Below, piece by piece: positions 44,567 through 49,694 of a DNA stretch of 49,694 bases. The stretch is taken from assembly GCA_025454395.1 (NCBI GenBank), contig JALOOM010000019.1, positions 1 through 49,694 of the forward strand. Direction: 5' to 3'. Position numbers and translations under genes: made by a program. Each line of letters begins with the position of its first letter. Position 1 is the stretch's first letter. This DNA is from Elainella sp. Prado103 (GTDB taxonomy: Bacteria; Cyanobacteriota; Cyanobacteriia; Elainellales; Elainellaceae). Below the pieces are notes generated by a model. That model was given only the letters and a program-made list of their open reading frames with translations. It was not told the DNA's origin and did not search any database.

Positions 44567-46129
44567 TCAAACCGTGCCAACTGAGCCATTGCGACGTGGA
44601 TCACCAGCGCCTGCAAATTCTCCATGGGAGCTGCGCGTCACCGCATGGACTCCCCCAAAAAACATATTGCGCTGCTGCCAGGGTTCGATCACCTGATCAA
44701 AAGGGAACTGGCTACGATCGATGATCAGTTGATCCAAGCCAGGTTCTAAATTCAGCACTCCCGCTTCCCAATGAATGCGCGGGCTACCGACCGCCTGCTC
44801 GACTGGCATATCAAAATCTAGCAGATTAGAAATCACCTGCAAAATGGCCGTCCGAATCCGATTTGACCCACCCGAACCCAGAACGATCGCTGGTTTGTCA
44901 TGCTGCAAAATCATCGTGGGAGCCATCATGGATGAGATCCGCACATTTTCTTGCCACTGGTGAAAACCCTGAGGATGTAAATCGGCTTCTCCCAGCATGT
45001 TGTTCATCATAATGCCCGTGCCTGGAATCACATAGCCCGATCCTTCCCCATTCGAGGTGGTGACACTGGCGGCATTCCCATCTTGGTCGATCGCACTGAG
45101 ATGGGTCGTGCTCCCCCATTTATTCACCGGCATTGCCCCCAGTCCATAGATAGACAAATTATCCGGATGCAGTAGCTGTTCGGTCACATTTTCCGCATCC
45201 AGTTGGGCATCAAATCCTTGCTGACGTGCCTGATTGGTGCGTTGCATTGAGCGGGCCAGACAGGTGATATGTTCTGTGCTGCCAAACGGCAAGTCAGATA
45301 AAGGAATTTGATTGAGCAAGGCCAAAGCAAAGGCAATCAATGCTCCACCCGCACTGGGCGGCGGATTGGTTAAAAAGGTCGTGCCTCGATAGGTTGTGGT
45401 CAGGGGTTGCCGTTCGATCACCTGATAATGAGCCAGATCATTCAGGGTTAAGTACCCCCCTTTGGCTTGGCAATCCTGCACCAATTGCTGAGCAATTTCC
45501 CCGTGGTAAAAGCCGCGTGCTCCTTCTACCGCTAAAAATGCCAACGTATCTGCTAGATCGGGCATCGCAAACTGGCTCCCGATTTGTGGTAACTCCCCAG
45601 TCGGCGCAAATAATTGCCGCGATCCCGCACTACTGAGCAAAATGGGGCTGAGAATCTCAAAGCAGTAGGTTTGAAAGGCACTGACTGCTGTACCTTGTTT
45701 GGCATAGTGAATCGCTGGTTCCACAATCACTGATCGCGGTAACTTCCCCAGTCGCTGATGGACATGCAGCAACCCACCGATCGCACCCGGTACTGCCATT
45801 GAGCCTAAGCCAATGTGAAACTCTTGCCGCACAGTACCAAAATTCACCTGAACCGGGTAGAAATCGATCGCCGCAGGATCGCGCTTTTGTTGGGGCGTTT
45901 GGGTAAAAAAATCAAACAGAATGTTTTGCCCAGTCTGGGTATGGGCCAACAAAAAACCGCCCCCCGCCGGAGAAGTCAGGGTTGATTCGACCACAAATGC
46001 CGCCATGACTGCGGCTACCACCGCATCAAACACATTCCCCCCCAGCCGAAACATCTCTAGCCCTGCCTCTACAGTTTTGGGATGCCCAGCGGCGATCGAA
46101 CCATGGGTGGCGCTATAACAGGTTGGCAT
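44567..46129 (-). CDS. ggt: Gamma-glutamyltransferase
   Basis: An Ntn-hydrolase that cleaves the gamma-glutamyl bond of glutathione and transfers or hydrolyses it. The precursor self-cleaves before a catalytic Thr, here the second Thr of STTHLSAIDQDGNAASVT, giving large and small chains. Other family features: YSATHGSIAAGHPKTVEAGLEMFRLGGNVFDAVVAA near the start, FTSPAGG-like LTSPAGGGFLLAH, GLGSMAVPGAIGGLLHVHQ, LTTTYRGTTFLTNPPPSAGG, GSGYVIPGTGIMMNNML, and the oxyanion-type VLGSGGSNRIRTAILQV. No signal peptide is seen, so it may be cytosolic, unlike the periplasmic E. coli enzyme. 520 residues is normal. It is downstream of a 16-bp triplication and stands alone. Confidence 0.93.
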   Translation of the reverse strand: MPTCYSATHGSIAAGHPKTVEAGLEMFRLGGNVFDAVVAAVMAAFVVESTLTSPAGGGFLLAHTQTGQNILFDFFTQTPQQKRDPAAIDFYPVQVNFGTVRQEFHIGLGSMAVPGAIGGLLHVHQRLGKLPRSVIVEPAIHYAKQGTAVSAFQTYCFEILSPILLSSAGSRQLFAPTGELPQIGSQFAMPDLADTLAFLAVEGARGFYHGEIAQQLVQDCQAKGGYLTLNDLAHYQVIERQPLTTTYRGTTFLTNPPPSAGGALIAFALALLNQIPLSDLPFGSTEHITCLARSMQRTNQARQQGFDAQLDAENVTEQLLHPDNLSIYGLGAMPVNKWGSTTHLSAIDQDGNAASVTTSNGEGSGYVIPGTGIMMNNMLGEADLHPQGFHQWQENVRISSMMAPTMILQHDKPAIVLGSGGSNRIRTAILQVISNLLDFDMPVEQAVGSPRIHWEAGVLNLEPGLDQLIIDRSQFPFDQVIEPWQQRNMFFGGVHAVTRSSHGEFAGAGDPRRNGSVGTV

Positions 46130-46152
46130 GACAGGAGAAGGGCGAATGAGGT

Positions 46153-46200
46153 GAAGTTAGAGACTAAAGAAGTTAGAGACTAAAGAAGTTAGAGACTAAA
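46153..46200. repeat. 16-bp tandem repeat (GAAGTTAGAGACTAAA x3)
   Basis: Three perfect adjacent copies at 46153, 46169 and 46185, just upstream of the ggt start. Confidence 0.95.
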
Positions 46201-46280
46201 AAAGACTTGTAAGGGTTGAAACTAGCATGTTTTACAAACACCTTCAATCGATCGCCCTCTGGATCGACAAAAATCAATAC

Positions 46281-46308
46281 TTGACCTGTTGCCTTCGTTT
46301 GTTATCAT
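46281..46308 (+). promoter_or_regulatory. Sigma-70-type promoter of tRNA-Leu
   Basis: TTGACC (46281-46286) and TATCAT (46303-46308) are separated by 16 bp, placing the transcript start about 6 bases before the mature tRNA at 46321. Confidence 0.65.
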
Positions 46309-46320
46309 AGGTAAGCACAA

Positions 46321-46402
46321 GCGGATGTGGCGGAATTGGTAGACGCGCTAGATTTAGGTTCTAGTTTCGCAAGAAGTGAAGGTTCAAGTCCTTTCATCCG
46401 CA
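46321..46402 (+). tRNA. tRNA-Leu (anticodon UAG)
   Basis: Acceptor arms GCGGATG (46321-46327) and CATCCGC (46395-46401) pair fully, with discriminator A at 46402 and no encoded CCA. The anticodon stem CTAGA/TCTAG encloses loop TTTAGGT with anticodon TAG at 46355-46357. A type II long variable arm and GGTTCAAGTCC T-arm are present, as expected for leucine tRNA. It reads CUN codons, chiefly CUA/CUG. Confidence 0.97.
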
Positions 46403-46751
46403 TCGTTAGAGATAGTTTAAGACTATCCAAGACCAGGACTATACGGCATTAGGAATGTCTTAAATAGTTCTAAAGTTAAGACAGTTTGGAATTAAGACAG
46501 TTCAAGATTAAACCAATTTAATCACAGACCAATCGCGTTAACCGATCGGGCGATCAGCTTTTTGGGAGAACTGGGGATCTGGGGAATCTGACGGTGATCA
46601 AAGTTGTAGTTCTGCACTTCAGGCAGCTTTTTAAGCTTGACTTCCAGATTCTCTCGATCGCTTAATTGATATATCTTTAATATATAAAGATCAATAGATT
46701 AACGAACACAATTTTTCGATCGCCATAGTCTCGCTCGATTGTTCGCCCCCT

Positions 46752-47153
46752 ATGAATCTTCGCCAGTTTCGTAAACTCCATCAAACGATCGCCCCGATTG
46801 TCCTCCTACCGCTCTTGGTCACCGTCTTAACGGGTGTCACCTATCGGCTCGGCAAAAGCTGGTTTGGCTTATCGAGGGAGCAGGTTCATTGGTTGATGGT
46901 GCTCCATGAAGGCGAATATCTAGGTCAGACCTTAGAGCCCCTGTATGTTCTACTGAATGGGCTAGGTTTGCTGTGGATGTTAGTCACAGGTGGCATCATG
47001 GTCGGACAAAATCTATCTCGATCCCCCTGGTTCCGCCAACTATCTCACTGGATCCAGTCTGATCGAATCCAGTCTGATCGAATCCAGCCCTCTTCCCCCC
47101 CAACCGATCGCACAACCAATCCCTCAGATCCCTCAGATCCCTCAGATCCATAA
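46752..47153 (+). CDS. Small PepSY-TM-like membrane protein with repetitive tail
   Basis: A 133-residue protein beginning MNLRQFRKLHQTIAPIVLLPLLVTVLTGVTYRL, the opening typical of PepSY-associated membrane proteins (R-K-L-H followed by a helix and a TG motif). WFGLSREQVHWLMVLHEGEYLG and a second helix (LYVLLNGLGLLWMLVTGGIMVG) follow. The long periplasmic PepSY domain of larger relatives is absent, but short two-helix forms are common in cyanobacteria. The tail is made of small in-frame repeats (IQSDR twice, PSDPSDPSDP). Function unknown. It is 302 bp upstream of the DUF2231/oxidase cluster on the same strand, probably separate. Confidence 0.75.
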   Translation: MNLRQFRKLHQTIAPIVLLPLLVTVLTGVTYRLGKSWFGLSREQVHWLMVLHEGEYLGQTLEPLYVLLNGLGLLWMLVTGGIMVGQNLSRSPWFRQLSHWIQSDRIQSDRIQPSSPPTDRTTNPSDPSDPSDP

Positions 47154-47455
47154 ATTATCCTGAAGTAAAGTGCTCGAAAAAGTGGTACGTCTTTATGCAG
47201 ATGGTTCCGACGATCGATTGATCTATCTTGATGATTCAACGGCTCAACTTCGAAAAAATTGATCATAACCCAGCCTAACAAAATCATCAGCTAGACATTC
47301 AGAGGTTAAAACGGTCACATTTTGACTCTGGAATACCACAAGAGATTAAAACTTTCAGGAGAAACCCTTCAGGAAGGAAATCAATCATCCATACTTTGTC
47401 ATATCGGACTTGCTAGGATTGCCCTAGGCTTGCAAATTGTGCCCTGGAGAACATT
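47154..47455. other. Spacer upstream of the DUF2231/oxidase cluster
   Basis: 302 bp, expected to contain the cluster promoter. CTTGCTAGGATTGCCCTAGGCTTG (positions 47409-47432) has imperfect symmetry around TAGGATTGCCCTA. Nothing else is recognised. Confidence 0.4.
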
Positions 47456-47956
47456 GTGTTTGAAGATCTTCTTCCCCCGTTAAATGAACACAACTTGCCT
47501 TACCCCGATACGATTCATCCGATCGTGGTTCACTTCGTTATTGCAATGGTGTTATTTGCCTTTCTCTGTGATGTTATCGGCTATTTCACCAAAAACACGC
47601 GACTGTACGAAGTGAGCTGGTGGAATATGTTTTTTTCCACCGTTGCGATTTTTATTGCGGTGATTTTCGGACAGGTCGAGGCAGGTTTATCTGAGCCTTA
47701 TGCTGCTGCGATCCCAGCACTCAATCTGCATACTTTTCTAGGCTGGTCGCTATCGGGAATTGTGGCTGCACTGACTGGATGGCGTTACATCATCCGCTCG
47801 GCTAATCCCAAAACACTGCCGATCCCCTATCTGGGTGCCGGTTTGGTACTCACCGGACTCGTTCTCTTCCAAACCTATCTGGGAGATTTACTGGTTTGGG
47901 TTTATGGTCTGCATACAGTGCCAGTTGTGGAAGCGACGAAAGGAGGAATTTTGTAA
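47456..47956 (+). CDS. DUF2231 membrane protein (first of pair)
   Basis: A 166-residue integral membrane protein of the DUF2231 family. The start is GTG with GGAGA five bases upstream. After a short N-terminus the family motif DTIHPIVVHFVIAMVLFAFLCDVIGYF opens the first of four helices. The second helix is MFFSTVAIFIAVIFGQVEAGL. The third (LNLHTFLGWSLSGIVAALTGWRY) carries another His, and the fourth is GAGLVLTGLVLFQTYLGDLLVWVYG. Histidines within or at the ends of helices could bind haem, by inference. Its TAA overlaps the ATG of the next DUF2231 gene (TAATG), so the pair is translationally coupled. It lies upstream of a cytochrome oxidase subunit II gene. Confidence 0.88.
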   Translation: MFEDLLPPLNEHNLPYPDTIHPIVVHFVIAMVLFAFLCDVIGYFTKNTRLYEVSWWNMFFSTVAIFIAVIFGQVEAGLSEPYAAAIPALNLHTFLGWSLSGIVAALTGWRYIIRSANPKTLPIPYLGAGLVLTGLVLFQTYLGDLLVWVYGLHTVPVVEATKGGIL

Positions 47957-48558
47957 TGGACTCAGAGCTAATTCAGCAGCTTGGCGATCAGCTAGGTGCG
48001 AATGGCTTGCCCTATGTGGTGCCGATCCATCCCAATTTAGTCCACCTTACCCTGGGACTGTTTATTGTCGGGATTGCTTTTGATATTGTGGGCACGTTGT
48101 TTCCGCTTGAGAAACCCGTCTTTAAGTATTTATCGATTCCTGCCTCCCGATCCAATTTCTTTGATGTTGGCTGGTACAACATGCTGGCGGCTGCGATCAT
48201 TACCTTCCCCACGGTCGTAGCTGGATTTTATGAAATTATGCTGGCCGAACCCTCTCCCCAAATTACCAGCGCTTGGGGTTTGAACGCGATGGAAACCTTA
48301 CTCTGGCATGGAGTTGGTGGCGTTATCTTACTGATGCTGATCGTAGTAATGACCGTGTGGCGAGGCTTTCAGCGCTATGCTTGGCGAAAAGACATGGGCA
48401 GACAGGTACAGTGGAGTTATCTACTGGTCGGTTTAGTCATCTTTTTCATTATGTTTGTCCATGGCACATTAGGGGCTCAGTTGGCAGCAGAATTCGGGGT
48501 GCATAACACGGCCGATCGTTTGCTGCGCATGGGCGAAAATCCAAACTTGCGACTGTAG
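47956..48558 (+). CDS. DUF2231 membrane protein (second of pair)
   Basis: A 200-residue DUF2231 protein with its own AGGAGG site (47941-47946) inside the end of the upstream gene; the ATG shares its A with the upstream stop. The family motif is VPIHPNLVHLTLGLFIVGIAFDIVGTLF. Three further helices follow: VGWYNMLAAAIITFPTVVAGFYEI, LLWHGVGGVILLMLIVVMTVW and QWSYLLVGLVIFFIMFVHGTLGAQL. It is a paralogue of the preceding protein, with conserved H-P-x-x-V-H and a His in the third helix. A longer frame from 47896 runs through the upstream gene and is rejected. The oxidase subunit II gene starts 22 bp downstream, so the three form one operon. Confidence 0.88.
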   Translation: MDSELIQQLGDQLGANGLPYVVPIHPNLVHLTLGLFIVGIAFDIVGTLFPLEKPVFKYLSIPASRSNFFDVGWYNMLAAAIITFPTVVAGFYEIMLAEPSPQITSAWGLNAMETLLWHGVGGVILLMLIVVMTVWRGFQRYAWRKDMGRQVQWSYLLVGLVIFFIMFVHGTLGAQLAAEFGVHNTADRLLRMGENPNLRL

Positions 48559-48580
48559 GGAACCATTGTAGGAAACCGTG

Positions 48581-49513
48581 ATGAATATACGCACTGGTTT
48601 AAATTTAGCGGTGGCTGCCGTTTTCTTGGTGTTGGCCAGTTGGTGGATGGGCCAACAAGCCTATACCTGGTTTCCACCCCAAGCGGCGGCGGAGTCAAAG
48701 CTGATTGATGATCTATTTAGTGTTCTGGTTTCATTAGGAACCTTTATTTTCCTGGGGGTTACTGGAGCGCTGCTCTATTCAGTGCTGTTCAATCGAGCTG
48801 GGCGGTACGATTATAGTGATGGCCCACCGATCGAGGGCAATATTCCCCTGGAAATCGTCTGGACTGCTATCCCGCTGTTACTGGTAGCTTGGATCGCTTT
48901 CTATAGCTATCAAGTCTACGATCAGATGGATATTCGCGGGCCGATGGAGGTGGTGCATTTGCACATGCCAAATATGATGGAATCTGCCTATGCCGATCCA
49001 TTAGCCAATGCTGAGCCTTTAGAGGAAATTGAAGTACAGTCTAAGCAATGGGCCTGGGTATTTCGCTATCCTCAGCAAAATGTCACAAGCACCGAGTTAC
49101 ATCTGCCGGTTGATCGCCGGGTTAAGGTGTCTCTCCAGTCGGAGGATGTGATTCATGGTTTCTTTATCCCTGCTTTCCGATTGAAGCAAGATGCCATTCC
49201 AGGTCGGACGATCGACTTTGAATTTACCCCAATTCGACCAGGCAAATATCGACTGCGTGATTCGCAATATAGCGGCACCTATTTTGCTGCCATGCAAACC
49301 GATGTGGTGGTGCAATCCCCCGAAGACTATCAACAATGGCTAGCTGCTGCTGCTGCTCAACCGCCTCAAACAGCTTACAATCAGGCGATCTATGAATACA
49401 ACCGGATCATTGAGAAAGGCTTGATTCGAGGTTGGAAGAGTATTCCACCCGCTCCAGCTCCGGTGGTGAATTATGCGAGTCGGGATGATCAGGGTTTACA
49501 AAGTAGCCAATAG
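48581..49513 (+). CDS. ctaC: Cytochrome oxidase subunit II lacking CuA ligands (ARTO type)
   Basis: Subunit II of a haem-copper oxidase, 310 aa from the ATG with AGGA eight bases upstream. It has an N-terminal span, the two canonical subunit II helices (about 47-71 and 90-112) and a cupredoxin domain. The aromatic electron-entry motif QSKQWAWVFRYP and the first His (H192 in VIHGFFIP) are kept. The CuA loop, normally C-x3-C-x3-H-x2-M, reads D227-S231-F235-M238 (RDSQYSGTYFAAM), so both Cys and the second His are gone. CuA cannot form. In cyanobacteria this is the hallmark of the alternative respiratory terminal oxidase (CtaCII), thought to accept electrons from quinol or another donor rather than cytochrome c. 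It is followed by the start of another gene. Confidence 0.9.
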   Translation: MNIRTGLNLAVAAVFLVLASWWMGQQAYTWFPPQAAAESKLIDDLFSVLVSLGTFIFLGVTGALLYSVLFNRAGRYDYSDGPPIEGNIPLEIVWTAIPLLLVAWIAFYSYQVYDQMDIRGPMEVVHLHMPNMMESAYADPLANAEPLEEIEVQSKQWAWVFRYPQQNVTSTELHLPVDRRVKVSLQSEDVIHGFFIPAFRLKQDAIPGRTIDFEFTPIRPGKYRLRDSQYSGTYFAAMQTDVVVQSPEDYQQWLAAAAAQPPQTAYNQAIYEYNRIIEKGLIRGWKSIPPAPAPVVNYASRDDQGLQSSQ

Positions 49514-49518
49514 TAGCT

Positions 49519-49547
49519 AACCAAAGTAGCCAACCAAAGTAGCCAAC
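49519..49547. repeat. 13-bp tandem repeat (AACCAAAGTAGCC, about 2.2 copies)
   Basis: Copies at 49519 and 49532 plus AAC; a related TAGCCAATAGTAGC lies in the stop region just upstream. Confidence 0.88.
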
Positions 49548-49648
49548 AATTGGACTGCGCTGAGCGTAGCTTTATTATGCAAGGCGCTTTGATGTAATTT
49601 CATTGTGTTCAGTGTCGTACTTTATTCCATATCACAGGAATTTTTTAC

Positions 49649-49694
49649 ATGACCAATATTCCCGTTGAAGCGATCGGCGTGCGTGAGCAGCCCT
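49649..49694 (+). CDS. Partial gene at window end, probably cytochrome oxidase subunit I
   Basis: Only 15 codons are visible (MTNIPVEAIGVREQP), after CAGGAA about ten bases upstream of the ATG. The identity is inferred from position alone: in cyanobacterial oxidase operons ctaD follows ctaC. The residues themselves are too few to confirm it. Confidence 0.5.
   Translation, partial: MTNIPVEAIGVREQP

Larger units (their letters stand above)
46130..46751. other. Intergenic region holding tRNA-Leu
   Basis: 622 bp between ggt and the PepSY-TM-like gene. It contains a 16-bp triplication (46153-46200), the tRNA-Leu promoter and gene (46281-46402), and about 350 bp downstream in which related words TTAAGACAGTTTGGAA and TTAAGACAGTTCAAGA recur (46476-46509). 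No other gene is seen. Confidence 0.7.

Overview
This 49.7 kb window comes from a cyanobacterium, and I read it as chromosomal. The evidence is the gene content: Psb32, glycolate dehydrogenase GlcD, two glycogen synthases, menC for phylloquinone, ComFB, UPF0182, and the cyanobacterial families DUF1400, DUF3038, DUF3318 and DUF4335. CGATCG and HIP1-like words are also very frequent. The genus cannot be named from the sequence alone. I see no rRNA, CRISPR array, prophage or complete insertion sequence.

Layout. At 1-5.4 kb a 34-bp tandem repeat array precedes a secreted Asp/Trp-rich protein, which converges on a TamB-like protein that lacks its C-terminal domain. At 6-9.5 kb lie a DUF1400 protein, a VTT/TVP38 membrane protein, two small unknown membrane proteins and an M28 peptidase. 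At 10.1-13.5 kb are a protein with apparent tandem winged helices and a large Orc-like AAA ATPase, the best candidate here for an undescribed system. At 13.6-19.2 kb are an orphan ExbB, pheT, an unknown anchored protein and DAHP synthase with a terminator. At 19.4-24 kb are a 59-aa protein, an ABC1/UbiB kinase-like protein, a protein with repeated RPxxAS motifs, and psb32. At 24-28.5 kb DUF3038, DUF4335 and glcD form a likely operon, followed by a DCC-family thiol protein.

At 28.6-33.9 kb two divergent membrane glycosyltransferase-like genes are followed by menC and a DUF3318 gene. Next is a 1 kb spacer holding a small non-coding transposable element with exact inverted ends and a 9-bp target duplication (34196-34387). 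Then come an RTX calcium-binding protein (34.9-35.7 kb) and the cluster glgA-trpD-glgA (36-40.4 kb). From 40.7 to 46.1 kb are comFB, a UPF0182 protein and gamma-glutamyltransferase. tRNA-Leu(UAG) is at 46.3 kb with a visible promoter. The window closes with a small PepSY-TM-like protein, two translationally coupled DUF2231 membrane proteins and a cytochrome oxidase subunit II lacking the CuA ligands. This last cluster looks like the start of an alternative respiratory terminal oxidase (ARTO) operon that continues past the window edge.

A recurring oddity is that most longer spacers, and several protein linkers, carry short perfect or near-perfect tandem repeats (8-17 bp, 2-4 copies). They are unrelated in sequence from place to place, as if this genome tolerates or generates local tandem duplications.
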